A stretch of 64,000 bases of DNA from Sphingomonas folli (GCF_019429525.1 NZ_JAHXZL010000006.1:124001-188000), one strand, 5' to 3'. Positions 41,267 through 52,122 are shown, counted from the stretch's first letter. Notes: generated from the letters alone by a model not told the origin. A program made the numbers and translations.

Positions 41267-42640
41267 CTAGTAGCTCGCCTCGGCGTAGACCCTCGACACG
41301 TCACCGCCCCAGGCGCCGTGGTAGCGCTCGAGCAGCTGCTCGGCGGGCACCTTGCCGCCGCGGACGATCTCGCGCAGCGGCTCCAGGAAGCCGGTCTCGT
41401 CGTCGCCCGCGGCGTTGGTGCGCCCGCGCGCGCGCAGGCCCAGCGTGGCGATGTCGAGCACCGCGCCCGCGACGTCGCGCAGCGTGCCGCCGCCCGGTAG
41501 CGGTGCGGCCAGTCCGAGCCGCGGCACCGAGTCGCGCAATGCCTGGCGCTGGTCGAGCGTCCAGTCCTTGCAGAGGTCCCAGGCGGCGTCGAGCGCGCCC
41601 TGGTCGTAGAGCAGCCCCACCCACAGCGCGGGCAGCGCGCAGATCCGCCCCCACGGCCCGCCGTCGGCGCCGCGCATCTCGAGGAAGGTCTTCAGCCGCA
41701 CCTCGGGGAAGGCGGTGGAGAGATGGTCGTTCCAGTCGTCGAGCGTCGGCTTCTCGCCGGGCAGCACGCTCAGCTCGCCGCGCAGGAAGTCGCGGAACGA
41801 CAGGCCCGCGGCGTCGATGTAGCGGCCGTCGCGGTAGACGAAGTACATCGGCACATCGAGCATGTAGTCGGCGTAGCGCTCGTAGCCGAAGCCCTGCTCG
41901 AACACGAACGGCAGCATGCCGGTGCGCGCCGGGTCGGTGTCCGACCAGATGTGGCTGCGATAGGAGAGGAAGCCGTTGGGCCTGCCCTCGGTGAAGGGCG
42001 AGTTGGCGAACAGCGCGGTGGCGAGCGGCTGGAGCGCGAGGCCGACGCGGAACTTCTGCACCATGTCCGCCTCGGAGGCATAGTCGAGGTTCACCTGGAT
42101 CGTGCAGGTGCGCAGCATCATGTCGAGCCCCATCGTGCCGACGCGCGGCATGTGGCGCAGCATGATCGCGTAGCGGCCCTTGGGCATGATCGGCAGCTCG
42201 GCGCGCGTCTTGTCGGGCCACATGCCGAGCCCGAGGAAGCCGATCCCCAGCGCCTCGCCCGCGGCCTTCACCTGCGCGAGGTGGCGGCCGGTCTCGGCGC
42301 AGGTCTGGTGGAGGGTCTCGAGCGGCGCGCCCGAGAGCTCGAACTGGCCCGCGGGCTCGAGGCTGACGCTGCCGTCGGCGCCGCTGAGCGCGATCACCTT
42401 GCCGCCCTCCTCGACCGGCCGCCAGCCGTGCTGGACCAGCTCGCCGAGCAGCGCGCGGATACCCGCGGGCTCGTCGTAGGAGGGGGCGTGATGGTCGCCG
42501 AGCGCGTAGACGAACTTCTCGTGCTCGGTGCCGATGCGCCAGCGCGACGCGGGCTTCTCGCCCGAGGCGAGATGGGCGATCAGTTGGTCGCGCGATCCGA
42601 TGACCGCCGCACTGTGATCCGAAACGGTCTTCGTCGTCAT
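41267..42640 (-). CDS. gshA: glutamate-cysteine ligase (plant/alphaproteobacterial type)
   Basis: Makes gamma-glutamylcysteine, the first step of glutathione synthesis. The 457-residue enzyme is the plant/alphaproteobacterial type rather than the E. coli type: GTEHEKFVYAL near residue 38, SLEPAGQFELSGAPLETLHQ, and RTCTIQVNLDY around residue 180 are typical. Such enzymes are often redox-regulated by disulfides. It is divergent from the DUF5695 gene. In many alphaproteobacteria gshA lies beside rsmE; here rsmE is about 3 kb away, beyond the DUF5695 gene. Confidence 0.95.
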   Translation of the reverse strand: MTTKTVSDHSAAVIGSRDQLIAHLASGEKPASRWRIGTEHEKFVYALGDHHAPSYDEPAGIRALLGELVQHGWRPVEEGGKVIALSGADGSVSLEPAGQFELSGAPLETLHQTCAETGRHLAQVKAAGEALGIGFLGLGMWPDKTRAELPIMPKGRYAIMLRHMPRVGTMGLDMMLRTCTIQVNLDYASEADMVQKFRVGLALQPLATALFANSPFTEGRPNGFLSYRSHIWSDTDPARTGMLPFVFEQGFGYERYADYMLDVPMYFVYRDGRYIDAAGLSFRDFLRGELSVLPGEKPTLDDWNDHLSTAFPEVRLKTFLEMRGADGGPWGRICALPALWVGLLYDQGALDAAWDLCKDWTLDQRQALRDSVPRLGLAAPLPGGGTLRDVAGAVLDIATLGLRARGRTNAAGDDETGFLEPLREIVRGGKVPAEQLLERYHGAWGGDVSRVYAEASY

Positions 42641-42783
42641 GGCGCCGCGCTTACGCGCGGAACAACGGCCGCGCTAGAGCCGATCGACGCCGGTCCGACG
42701 CGGGCGCATCGCGCGCCCGCGTCGCCGATCGCGCGGGCGCCCGGCACGAGACGCTTGATCTCGCGGCCGCGGTGCGACAGGCT

Positions 42784-42795
42784 ATTGTATACGAT
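42784..42795 (+). promoter_or_regulatory. candidate GntR-type operator ATTGTATACGAT
   Basis: A 12-base near-palindrome (ten of twelve positions symmetrical about GTATAC), 17 bases before the DUF5695 start codon in the divergent gshA/DUF5695 spacer. The core TTGTATACGA resembles operators of FCD-type GntR regulators. The position would let a repressor block the DUF5695 promoter. Confidence 0.35.
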
Positions 42796-42812
42796 CCAGC
42801 GGGACGACGGTC

Positions 42813-45515
42813 ATGCGCGCAGTCTTACTCCTCGGCGCCCTCGCGCTCGCCCCCGCGGCCGCCGCGCCGCGCCCGGACGCCGCACCGGTGCCCACGACGC
42901 GCTACCGCGTCGGCGGCTTCACCCTGGCGCTCCGCCGCGACACGCAGACCGCGGCGGGCCTGCGCCCCGATCGCGCCGCCGGCTTCGACTTCCTCCCGGC
43001 CGCGCGTGAGGCGGAGCGCGCCGGCGACGGCTACGTCCATCTCGGTGACCTCCACCTGCGGCTGCGCACCCCCGGGACGCCGTGGCGCGACTTCGCCTCG
43101 GCAAGCGCGCGCCGCCCGATCGCGCCGCTGCCGCCCGCGCGCGGGATGATCGCGGGCGCGGACATCACCGCGACGATGGGCGCGGGCATCCCGCTGCGCG
43201 TCGTGCGGCGCTGGCTGATCGTCGACGGCGCGCCCGCGCTGCGCTTCACGCTGACCAACACCGCCACCGCCCCGGTCGAGATCGGCGCGCTCGGCCTGCC
43301 GATGGTCTTCGACAATATCATCAGCGGGCGCGACCTCGACCAGGCGCACGCGCGCGCCAGCTTCGTCGACCCGGCGATCGCGCGCGACGCGGGCTATCTC
43401 CAGGTCACGCGGCTCAACGGCGCCGGGCCGGCGCTGCTGGTGCTGCCCGAGCGCGGCACGCCGCTGGAGGCGTGGCGACCGATCCTCACCGCGGCGCAGG
43501 CGCCCGGCGCGGCCTTCACCGATCGCAGCCCGCGCGCGCAGACGTCGGAGGGCTTCTACGACTGGACCGTCGCCAGCAAGGCCTTCGCCGAGCGCGAGTG
43601 GGCCGACGCGGCGGAACAGTGGAACACGCCGACCAGCCTGACGCTCGCGCCCGGCGAGTCGCGCAGCGTCGGCGTGCGGCTGGTCGCCTCGCCGACGATC
43701 CGCGCGATCGAGGCGACGCTCGCGGCGCAGCACCGCCCGGTCGCGGTGGGCGTGCCCGGCTATGTCGTGCCGACCGACCTCGACGCGCGGCTGTTCGTGA
43801 AGGCGCCGCACGCGATCCGCGCGATCGACGTGGCCCCGGCCGGGGCGCTGACGGTGACTCGCGCGGGCAGCGTCGGCGGCTGGCAGCGGCTGGCGGTGCG
43901 CGGGCGCGGCTGGGGGCGCGCGCGCGTGTCACTCACCTATGATGACGGCAGCGTGCAGACGGTGAGCTATTTCGTGACCAGGCCGCTCGACCAGGTGATG
44001 GCCGACCTCGGCCGCTTCGCCACGACGCGGCAATGGTATGAGGGGCGCGGCGACCCCTTCGGCCGCTCGCCCGCGATCCTCACCTACGACCGCGCGCGCG
44101 ACGCGGTGGTGACGCAGGAACCGCGCGTGTGGATCGCCGGCATGAGCGACGAGGGCGGCGCGGGCAGCTGGGTCGCGGCGATGATGAAGCAGCTCGACCA
44201 TCCCGACGCGGGCGAGATCGCGCGGCTGGAGCGGCTGGTCGGCAGCACCGTCGTCGGCCGCCTCCAGGTCGCCGAGGGGCCGCACGCGGGCGCGGTGCGC
44301 AAGAGCCTGTTCTCCTACGATCCCAAGGCCCACCCCGGCTATTACGACCCGCGCGTCGACTGGACGACCTGGACCTCCTGGTCGCGGAGGGACGCCGAGG
44401 ACCTCGGGCGCGCCTATAATTACCCGCACGTCGCGATCGGCCACTGGGTGCTCTATCGCACCGCCCGCAACCACCCCGGGCTGGTGCGCGCGCACGACTG
44501 GCGCTGGTATCTCGGCTGGGCGCAGCGCACCGTGGTGGCGATGATGCGCGACGCGCCGCACTACGCGCAGTTCGGTCTGATGGAGGGCGACGTGTTCGTC
44601 GACATCCTCGACGACCTCAGGCGCGAGGGGATGACCGCCGAGGCCGCCGAGCTGGAGCGGCTGATGCGCGCGCGCGCCGACCACTGGACGACGCTGCGCT
44701 ACCCGTTCGGCAGCGAGATGGCGTGGGACTCGACCGGCCAGCCCGAGGTCTATGCCTGGATGCGCTACTTCGGCCACGCGCCGCAGGCCGAGCTGACGCG
44801 CGAGGTGATCCTCGGCTATGATCCCACGGTCCCGAGCTGGGCCTATAACGGCAACGCGCGGCGCTACTGGGACTTCCTCTACGGCGGCAAGGTCGCGCGG
44901 ATCGAGCGCCAGGTGCATCACTACGGCTCGACGCTCAACGCGGTGCCGCTGTTCGACTCGTTCCGCCGCGATCCCGCCGACCTGCACCTGCTGCGCGTCG
45001 CCTATGGCGGCCTGCTCGGCGGCATCACCAACATCGACCGCGACGGCTTCTCCTCCGCCGCCTTCCACTCCGCGCCCGACATGATGCGCTGGGACGCCTA
45101 TAGCGGCGACTATGGCATGGGACTGTTCGGCCACGCCTATGCCGCGGCGACCTATGTGGTGCGCGATCCGGTGCTGGGCTGGCTCGCCTATGGCGGCAAC
45201 CTGCGCGAGGAGGACGGCGCGGTGACCGTGGCGCCGCGCGACGGCGCGCGCGCGCGGCTGTTCGTGGCGCCGGCGCGGGCCTGGATCACGCTGGAGGCGG
45301 GCAAGATCGCCGCGGCGCGCTACGTGCCGGCGAGCGGCGAGATCCGGCTGACGCTCGACCCGGCGCGACCCGAGACGCCGGCGGCGCGGCTGTTCGTCGG
45401 GGGCGCCGCCGCCGGTGGGCGGGACTACGCGCCGGCGAGCGGGACGTTCGCGCGCGGCGGCTACACGATCGCGCTGGGCGCGGCGCCGACCGAGGTGGTG
45501 CTGCGACCGCGGTGA
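42813..45515 (+). CDS. large secreted DUF5695 protein
   Basis: A 900-residue exported protein with a signal peptide (cleavage after APAAAA, about residue 19). The sequence matches DUF5695, a family of large secreted proteins related in layout to glycoside-active proteins: an N-terminal beta-rich region (about 30-400), then an alpha-helical part rich in Trp, Tyr and His (for example YDPRVDWTTWTSWSRRDAED and MAWDSTGQPEVYAWMRYFGH) like an alpha/alpha barrel, and a beta-rich end. No catalytic residues are established for the family, so sugar binding or hydrolysis is inference. It separates rsmE from gshA, and is followed by palindromic copy D. Confidence 0.8.
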   Translation: MRAVLLLGALALAPAAAAPRPDAAPVPTTRYRVGGFTLALRRDTQTAAGLRPDRAAGFDFLPAAREAERAGDGYVHLGDLHLRLRTPGTPWRDFASASARRPIAPLPPARGMIAGADITATMGAGIPLRVVRRWLIVDGAPALRFTLTNTATAPVEIGALGLPMVFDNIISGRDLDQAHARASFVDPAIARDAGYLQVTRLNGAGPALLVLPERGTPLEAWRPILTAAQAPGAAFTDRSPRAQTSEGFYDWTVASKAFAEREWADAAEQWNTPTSLTLAPGESRSVGVRLVASPTIRAIEATLAAQHRPVAVGVPGYVVPTDLDARLFVKAPHAIRAIDVAPAGALTVTRAGSVGGWQRLAVRGRGWGRARVSLTYDDGSVQTVSYFVTRPLDQVMADLGRFATTRQWYEGRGDPFGRSPAILTYDRARDAVVTQEPRVWIAGMSDEGGAGSWVAAMMKQLDHPDAGEIARLERLVGSTVVGRLQVAEGPHAGAVRKSLFSYDPKAHPGYYDPRVDWTTWTSWSRRDAEDLGRAYNYPHVAIGHWVLYRTARNHPGLVRAHDWRWYLGWAQRTVVAMMRDAPHYAQFGLMEGDVFVDILDDLRREGMTAEAAELERLMRARADHWTTLRYPFGSEMAWDSTGQPEVYAWMRYFGHAPQAELTREVILGYDPTVPSWAYNGNARRYWDFLYGGKVARIERQVHHYGSTLNAVPLFDSFRRDPADLHLLRVAYGGLLGGITNIDRDGFSSAAFHSAPDMMRWDAYSGDYGMGLFGHAYAAATYVVRDPVLGWLAYGGNLREEDGAVTVAPRDGARARLFVAPARAWITLEAGKIAAARYVPASGEIRLTLDPARPETPAARLFVGGAAAGGRDYAPASGTFARGGYTIALGAAPTEVVLRPR

Positions 45516-45530
45516 GGAGGCCTCCGCCTC

Positions 45531-45666
45531 ACTCCTCCCCGGCACGGGGAGGGGGACCAGCCGAAGGCTGGTGGAGGGGGCTTCCACAAACGTCGCGCGA
45601 CGTGGAGGTCCCCCTCCACCACGCCCTCCGGGCGCGGTCCCCCTCCCCGCTCAAGCGGGGAGGATC
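45531..45666. repeat. family 1 palindromic element, copy D
   Basis: A complete unit from ACTCCTCCCCGGCACGGGGA to GCGGGGAGGATC, with inner hairpin GACCAGCCGAAGGCTGGT and junctions GGTGGAGGGG and CCCTCCACCAC. It lies between the DUF5695 stop and the convergent rsmE stop, 15 bases from each. Confidence 0.85.
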
Positions 45667-45680
45667 TTATCGACTCCGCC

Positions 45681-46421
45681 TCACCAATCCCCCGCCGCGG
45701 CCATCCACAGCGCCACCGCCGCCGCCGCGGCGGTGTCGGCGCGCAGGATGCGCGGGCCGAGCGTGATGCCGACCGCCTGCGGCAGCGCGCGGACCAGCGC
45801 GCGCTCCTCGTCGTCGAAGCCGCCCTCGGGGCCGATCAGGATCGCCGCGGGCCCCGCGTGCGCGCGCATCGCCGCCGCCGCGGGCACGCCGCCGGTCTCG
45901 TCGGCGAAGAACAGGGCGCGCCCCGCGGGCCAGTCGCGCAGCAGCGCGGGCAGCTTCACCATCGCGGCGAGCTCGGGCAGCGCGGTGCGCCCGCACTGCT
46001 CGGCCGCCTCGATCATGTGCGCGCGCAGCCGCTCGGCGTTGGGCTTGTCGACCACGGTGCGCCGCGTCACCACCGGCACCAGCCGCGCCACGCCGAGCTC
46101 GCAGGCCTTCTCGGCGAGCCAGTCGACCCGCCCCTTCTTGAGCGGCGCGGCGGCGAGCCACAGGTCGGGCACCGGCTCGCGCTCGGCCAGCCGCTCGGTG
46201 ACGTCGAGCACCAGGTCCCGCCTGCCGACGCTCGCCGCGGTGGCGAGCCACTCGCCGGTTACGTCGTCGAACAGCCGCACCGGGTCGCCCGCGCGCATTC
46301 GCATCACCGCGACCAGGTAATGCGCCTGCGCGCCGTCGAGCGCGCGCGGGCCCGGGCCGAGCGGCGCCTCGACGTACAGCCGCGGGGTCGAGCGCGGCGG
46401 CCAGGCGGGGGTCGCGCCCAT
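45681..46421 (-). CDS. rsmE: 16S rRNA m3U1498 methyltransferase
   Basis: RsmE methylates N3 of U1498 in 16S rRNA. The 246-residue product has an N-terminal PUA-like domain and a C-terminal SPOUT knot with the diagnostic LIGPEGGFDDEE and the terminal GPRILRADTAAAAAV. The ATG shares its A with the TGA of a small membrane-protein gene (TGATG). Confidence 0.95.
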   Translation of the reverse strand: MGATPAWPPRSTPRLYVEAPLGPGPRALDGAQAHYLVAVMRMRAGDPVRLFDDVTGEWLATAASVGRRDLVLDVTERLAEREPVPDLWLAAAPLKKGRVDWLAEKACELGVARLVPVVTRRTVVDKPNAERLRAHMIEAAEQCGRTALPELAAMVKLPALLRDWPAGRALFFADETGGVPAAAAMRAHAGPAAILIGPEGGFDDEERALVRALPQAVGITLGPRILRADTAAAAAVALWMAAAGDW

Positions 46422-46582
46422 CAGCGCCGCCCCCGCGCGAGCAGCAGGCGCGCCACCAGGAAGGCGGCGCCGCCGAGCAGCGCGAGGCCGATCACGCTCG
46501 CCGCGATGACGCCGGCGACGCGCAGGATCGCGTAGAACAGCGCCTCGAAGAAGCGACCGAGCGCGACCGAGAGATGGATCAC
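46421..46582 (-). CDS. small membrane protein coupled to rsmE
   Basis: A 53-residue ORF that is GTGA-overlapped with the upstream DUF2147 gene and TGATG-overlapped with rsmE, so it is embedded in a coupled three-gene run. It has one long hydrophobic stretch of about 30 residues (YAILRVAGVIAASVIGLALL and the following FLVARLLLA) and a basic RGRR tail, which suggests an inner-membrane protein. It is short and unannotated in most genomes; the coupling on both sides is the main evidence for expression. Confidence 0.55.
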   Translation of the reverse strand: MIHLSVALGRFFEALFYAILRVAGVIAASVIGLALLGGAAFLVARLLLARGRR

Positions 46583-46980
46583 CTCGCCGTCACGCGGGAC
46601 CAGCGCTGCTCGCGGCAGCCGAAGCCGGCGAACAGGCAGCCCTCGGCCACCAAGGTGTCGCGACCCTCAAGGCGCAGCGTGCCGTCGACCTCGCTGCCGA
46701 TGTCGGGGACGAAGACGGTGCCAGCATAGTCGCCGTCCTCGCCGCGCTCGAAGCCGCGGAACAGCGCCGTGCCGATCAGCCGCTCGGTGCCGCCCGCGGC
46801 GGCGTCGGCGCGCGCCTTCTCGCTCGCGGCCACCACGGTGCCGCACATGCCGGGCGCGCCGCGGCACGGCGCGACGCGGATGCGCACGCTGTCGCCGGCG
46901 TTGCGCCACGTCCCCGCGAGCGGGTCCGCCGCGGCGGCGGGAGCGGGGGCGAGCGCGAGGAGCAGGGCGAGCGGGATCAT
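46579..46980 (-). CDS. secreted DUF2147 protein
   Basis: A 133-residue exported protein with a signal peptide (MIPLALLLALAPAPAAAA). The mature part fits DUF2147, a family of periplasmic proteins opening with LAGTWRNAGDSVRIRV and containing four Cys (APCRGAPGMCG and LFAGFGCR), probably forming disulfides. Relatives are reported in envelope stress contexts, with no known activity. The ATG at 46980 starts the signal peptide. It is coupled to the small membrane protein. Confidence 0.82.
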   Translation of the reverse strand: MIPLALLLALAPAPAAAADPLAGTWRNAGDSVRIRVAPCRGAPGMCGTVVAASEKARADAAAGGTERLIGTALFRGFERGEDGDYAGTVFVPDIGSEVDGTLRLEGRDTLVAEGCLFAGFGCREQRWSRVTAR

Positions 46981-47045
46981 GTCGGCGAGATAGGGGAGGA
47001 AACGGGCGGTTTTAAGTCTGCCGCGTCGGACAGACGAGCGCGCAT

Positions 47046-47135
47046 GTGCCCCGGCGGAGGCCGGGGCCCAGCTGGGAAGGCGGAGGTGAGACTCATCAGC
47101 GTCCCCCGCCTGGGCCCCGGCCGCCGCCGCGGCAC
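47046..47135. repeat. family 2 palindromic element
   Basis: TGCCCCGGCGGAGGCCGGGG with CCCAGCTGGG on the left and CCTGGGCCCCGGCCGCCGCC on the right form an inverted pair of about 90 bases. It lies between the DUF2147 start and the FAD protein stop and shares its core with the copy at 20782. Confidence 0.75.
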
Positions 47136-47143
47136 GTTTCCGG

Positions 47144-48772
47144 TCAGCCGGTCCGCGCCACCATCCGCGCCGCCACCGCCTCGGCCACCTTGATCCCGTC
47201 GACCGCCGCCGAGAGGATGCCGCCGGCATAGCCCGCCCCCTCGCCCGCGGGGTAGAGCCCGGCGGTGTTGAGGCTCTGGAAGTCGGCGCCGCGGGTGAAG
47301 CGCACCGGCGAGGAGGTGCGCGTCTCGACCCCCGTCATCACCGCGTCGGGATGGTCGTAGCCGCGGATCTGGCGGCCGAACACCGGCAGCGCCTCGCGCA
47401 TCGCGTCGATCGCGAAACCGGGCAGGCAGGCGGCCAGGTCGGTCGGGGTCACGCCCGGGCGGTAGCTCGGCGTCACGCTGCCCAGCGCGGTCGAGGCGCG
47501 GCCCTCCAGGAAGTCGCCGACGCGCTGCGCCGGGGCGCGATAGTCGCGCCCGCCCGCGACGAAGGCGCGCTCCTCCCACAGCCGCTGGAGCGCGATGCCG
47601 GCCAGCGGGTCGCCGGGGAAGTCGCGCGCCGGATCGATCGCGACCACCAGCCCCGAGTTGGCGTTGCGCTCGTTGCGCGAATATTGGCTCATGCCGTTGG
47701 TCGCGACGCGCCCCTCCTCCGAGGTGGCGGCGACCACCGTGCCGCCCGGGCACATGCAGAAGCTGTAGACGGTGCGGCCGTTCGAGCAATGGTGCGAGAT
47801 ATGGTACTCGGCCGCGCCCAACGCGGGATGGCCGGCGTCGTCGCCGAAGCGCGCGCGGTCGATCCACGACTGCGGGTGCTCGATCCGCACGCCGAGCGAG
47901 AAGGGCTTGGCCTCGGCGTGGACGCCCGCCTCGACCAGCATGCCGAACGTGTCGCGCGCGCTGTGGCCGACCGCGAGCACGACGTGCTCGGCCTCGAGAT
48001 AGCCGCCGTCGTGGAGGTGGAGCCCGCGCACGCGGCGCTCGCCGCGCGCGTCGGCCTCGACGTGGAGCCCGTCGACCCGGGTCGAGAAGCGATACTCGCC
48101 GCCCAGCGCCTCGATCGACGCGCGCAGGTGCTCGACCATCGTCACCAGCCGGAAGGTGCCGATATGTGGGTGCGCGTCGGTGAGGATCTCCGCCGGCGCG
48201 CCCGCGGCGACGAACTCCTCCAGCACCTTGCGGTTGAGGTGACGCGGGTCCTTGATGCGGCTGTAGAGCTTGCCGTCGGAGAAGGTGCCGGCGCCGCCCT
48301 CGCCGTACTGGACGTTCGACTCGGGGTGCAGCACGCCGCGCCGCCACAGCCCCCAGGTGTCCTTGGTGCGCTCGCGCACCACCTTGCCGCGCTCGAGCAC
48401 GATCGGGCGGAAGCCCGCCTGCGCCAGGATCAGCGCGGCGAAGAGCCCGCACGGCCCGGCGCCGATCACCACCGGGCGCTGGCGCGCGCCGCCGCTCGGG
48501 GCGAGGACGGGCGGGCGGTAGGCGGTGTCGGGCGTGGGGCGGACGTCCTTGTCGTCGCCGAGCCGCGCCATCACCGCGGCCTCGTCGCGCAGCGCGACGT
48601 CGACCGAGTAGACCAGTGCGATGCGCCCGCGCCCGCGCGCGTCATGCCCGCGGCGGGCGACCTGCCAGTCGAGCACGTCGTTGGCGGCGACGCCGAGCCG
48701 CTCGTGCAGCGCGGCGGGCAGCGCGGCGTCGTCGTGGCGCAGCGGCAGGCGCAGGTTGGAGAGCCGGATCAT
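47144..48772 (-). CDS. FAD/NAD(P)-dependent dehydrogenase (uncharacterised)
   Basis: A 542-residue flavoprotein with an N-terminal 80-residue domain before the dinucleotide-binding site, [17 protein letters not shown], near residue 103. The combination, with the later CMCPGG and the C-terminal [18 protein letters not shown], matches the family often annotated as FAD-dependent protein or uncharacterised FAD-dependent dehydrogenase (COG2509 type). Its physiological role is not known. It lies downstream of etfBA but separated by a family 1 hairpin. Confidence 0.88.
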   Translation of the reverse strand: MIRLSNLRLPLRHDDAALPAALHERLGVAANDVLDWQVARRGHDARGRGRIALVYSVDVALRDEAAVMARLGDDKDVRPTPDTAYRPPVLAPSGGARQRPVVIGAGPCGLFAALILAQAGFRPIVLERGKVVRERTKDTWGLWRRGVLHPESNVQYGEGGAGTFSDGKLYSRIKDPRHLNRKVLEEFVAAGAPAEILTDAHPHIGTFRLVTMVEHLRASIEALGGEYRFSTRVDGLHVEADARGERRVRGLHLHDGGYLEAEHVVLAVGHSARDTFGMLVEAGVHAEAKPFSLGVRIEHPQSWIDRARFGDDAGHPALGAAEYHISHHCSNGRTVYSFCMCPGGTVVAATSEEGRVATNGMSQYSRNERNANSGLVVAIDPARDFPGDPLAGIALQRLWEERAFVAGGRDYRAPAQRVGDFLEGRASTALGSVTPSYRPGVTPTDLAACLPGFAIDAMREALPVFGRQIRGYDHPDAVMTGVETRTSSPVRFTRGADFQSLNTAGLYPAGEGAGYAGGILSAAVDGIKVAEAVAARMVARTG

Positions 48773-48828
48773 CGCCGCGCCTTACACCGGGCGGCCGCGG
48801 CGGCCAACGTGAGTCGGGCGCGGTCGCC

Positions 48829-48855
48829 GATCCTCCCCGCATGGCGGGGAGGATC
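48829..48855 (-). terminator. perfect GATCCTCCCCGC hairpin (family 1 solo)
   Basis: GATCCTCCCCGC and GCGGGGAGGATC are perfect complements around ATG: a 12-pair stem. It sits nine bases after the etfA stop and would work as the etfBA terminator. It is the outer hairpin of family 1 without the rest of the unit. Confidence 0.6.
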
Positions 48856-48864
48856 TCGCCCGCC

Positions 48865-49794
48865 TCACAGCTTCTCGGTCAGCTCCGGCACGATCTTGAA
48901 CAGGTCGCCGACCAGGCCGACGTCGGCGACCTGGAAGATCGGCGCGTCCTCGTCCTTGTTGATCGCGACGATGATCTTCGAGTCCTTCATCCCCGCGAGA
49001 TGCTGGATCGCGCCCGAGATGCCGACCGCGACATAGACCTCCGGCGCGACGATCTTGCCGGTCTGGCCGACCTGATAGTCGTTGGGGACATAGCCCGCGT
49101 CGACCGCGGCGCGGCTCGCGCCCACCGCGGCGCCGAGCTTGTCGGCGAGCGGCTCGATCAGCTCGTGGAACTTTTCGCCCGAGCCGAGCGCGCGCCCGCC
49201 CGAGACGATCACGCGAGCGCTGGTCAGCTCGGGGCGGGTCAGCGCCGCGATCTCCTGGCCCTCGAAGGTGGCGAGCCCGGTGTCGCCGGTGCCCGCTACC
49301 GCCTCGACCGTGCCGCTGCCGCCCTCGGCCGCGGCCTTCTCGAACGCGGTGCCGCGCACCGTCAGCACCTTCTTGGCGTCGCGCGTCTGCACCGTGGCGA
49401 TCGCGTTGCCCGCGTAGATCGGGCGCGTGAACGTGTCCTCGCCCTCGACCGACAGCACGTCGCTGATCTGCATGACGTCGAGCAGCGCGGCGACGCGCGG
49501 CGCGATCGCCTTGCCGCTGGTGGTGGCGGGGGCGACGAAGGCGTCGTGATGCCCCATCAGCTCGACGACCAGCGGCGCGACATTCTCGGCGAGCTGGTGC
49601 GCGTAGGCGGCGTCGTCGGCGACATGGACCTTGCCCACGCCCGCGATCCTCGCCGCCGCCTGCGCGACGCCGTCGACCCCCTGCCCCGCGACCAGCAGGT
49701 GGACCTCGCCGAGCTTGGCCGCCGCGGTCACCGCGGAGAGCGTGGCGTCTTTCACGGCCTTGCCGTCGTGCTCGACCCAAACCAGAGTCTTCAT
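48865..49794 (-). CDS. etfA: electron transfer flavoprotein alpha subunit
   Basis: EtfA binds FAD and, with EtfB, carries electrons from acyl-CoA and other dehydrogenases to ETF-quinone oxidoreductase. The 309-residue product has the C-terminal FAD-binding region [30 protein letters not shown] and [15 protein letters not shown], all typical. AAGGGAG lies before the ATG. It follows etfB by 11 bases in the same operon. Confidence 0.97.
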   Translation of the reverse strand: MKTLVWVEHDGKAVKDATLSAVTAAAKLGEVHLLVAGQGVDGVAQAAARIAGVGKVHVADDAAYAHQLAENVAPLVVELMGHHDAFVAPATTSGKAIAPRVAALLDVMQISDVLSVEGEDTFTRPIYAGNAIATVQTRDAKKVLTVRGTAFEKAAAEGGSGTVEAVAGTGDTGLATFEGQEIAALTRPELTSARVIVSGGRALGSGEKFHELIEPLADKLGAAVGASRAAVDAGYVPNDYQVGQTGKIVAPEVYVAVGISGAIQHLAGMKDSKIIVAINKDEDAPIFQVADVGLVGDLFKIVPELTEKL

Positions 49795-49805
49795 GCTGCG
49801 CTCCC

Positions 49806-50555
49806 TTACTTCGCGATGCCGAGCGACTTGAGCTTGCCCGCCAGCTCGTCGACGTCGGCGACCTTGACGCCCGCGGTGCGCTTGGCCGGCTCGGCGACCT
49901 TCACCGTGGTGAGCCGCGGCGCGACGTCGACGCCGACCTCGGCGGCGGTCCTGGTCACGAGCGGCTTCGACTTGGCCTTCATGATGTTGGGCAGCGAGGC
50001 GTAGCGCGGCTCGTTGAGGCGCAGGTCGGTCGTCACGATCGCGGGCAGCGTGTAGCGGTCGGTCTCGAGCCCGCCGTCGACCTCGCGCGTCACAGTCACC
50101 GCGTCCGCGGCGAGCTCCACCTTGGAGGCGAAGGTCGCCTGGCCCCAGCCGAGCAGCGCGGCGAGCATCTGGCCGGTCTGGTTGTTGTCGTCGTCGATCG
50201 CCTGCTTGCCGAGGATCACGAGCTGCGGCTGCTCCTCCTCCACGATCTTGGCGAGGATCTTGGCGACGCCGAGCGGCTCCACCTTGGTGTCGCTGGTGAC
50301 GAGGATGGCGCGGTCGGCGCCCATCGCCAGCGCGGTGCGCAGCGTGTCCTGCGCCTTGGGCTCGCCGATCGAGACCGCGACGATCTCGGTGACGGTACCC
50401 TTCTCCTTGAGCCGGATCGCCTCCTCGACCGCGATCTCGTCGAAGGGGTTCATGCTCATCTTGACGTTGGCGAGGTCGACCCCCGAGCCGTCCGCCTTCA
50501 CACGGGGTTTCACGTTATAGTCAAGCACGCGCTTGACCGGCACCAAGACCTTCAT
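49806..50555 (-). CDS. etfB: electron transfer flavoprotein beta subunit
   Basis: EtfB pairs with EtfA and docks to partner dehydrogenases. The 249-residue product starts [17 protein letters not shown] and carries the AMP-binding and recognition-loop region with [20 protein letters not shown] and [28 protein letters not shown] precedes the ATG. It is the first gene of the etfBA pair and lies downstream of sucC, about 370 bases away. Confidence 0.97.
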   Translation of the reverse strand: MKVLVPVKRVLDYNVKPRVKADGSGVDLANVKMSMNPFDEIAVEEAIRLKEKGTVTEIVAVSIGEPKAQDTLRTALAMGADRAILVTSDTKVEPLGVAKILAKIVEEEQPQLVILGKQAIDDDNNQTGQMLAALLGWGQATFASKVELAADAVTVTREVDGGLETDRYTLPAIVTTDLRLNEPRYASLPNIMKAKSKPLVTRTAAEVGVDVAPRLTTVKVAEPAKRTAGVKVADVDELAGKLKSLGIAK

Positions 50556-50692
50556 CAGCGTCCTTCCGATCCTGCGGGCGGGGCGAGCGTTCGCGGCCCC
50601 GTTATGCGCTCCACATGGCGGTTTTCCGTGCTTTTCGCAAGTTCAGTACGGAAAGCGCGGTTGCCGTAGCGGCAGCGTCAGAGGTGTAAACG

Positions 50693-50730
50693 CATCGGGC
50701 CCGGACATGGTGTCCAGGCCCGATGATTTT
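50693..50730 (+). terminator. hairpin with ATTTT tail between etfB and sucC
   Basis: CATCGGGCC-GGAC and GTCC-GGCCCGATG form a 13-pair stem with one mismatch and a short loop (50693-50725), followed by ATTTTCG on the + strand. Both flanking genes are on the minus strand, so a + strand terminator here has no annotated gene upstream. On the minus strand the hairpin is followed only by CGTTTACACC. A second hairpin (TTTCCGT/ACGGAAA) lies at about 50620-50655. It may end an unannotated small RNA or terminate sucC weakly. The other half of this 367-base gap holds a family 3 repeat. Confidence 0.45.
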
Positions 50731-50770
50731 CGCGGTCGTGGCTTGACGGTGGAACCTCGCAGCAACCTGC

Positions 50771-50867
50771 CGTCATCCCGGACTTGGTCCGGGATCCACT
50801 CCTCCGCTCACTCGCCGGCCATCAGGTACGCGGGCCGGTGGATCCCGGAACAAGTCCGGGATGACGG
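50771..50867. repeat. family 3 palindromic element (GTCATCCCGG type)
   Basis: CGTCATCCCGGACTTGGTCC on the left and a complementary arm ending AGTCCGGGATGACGG on the right bracket a centre of about 45 bases. Each arm is itself a small hairpin. Closely related units occur at 52392-52489 and 58407-58505. Confidence 0.85.
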
Positions 50868-50922
50868 AAGGGAGTTGGATGGCGGACGACGAAGAACACC
50901 ACCGGCGCCGCCCCCTCCCGCC

Positions 50923-52122
<1,200 letters not shown>

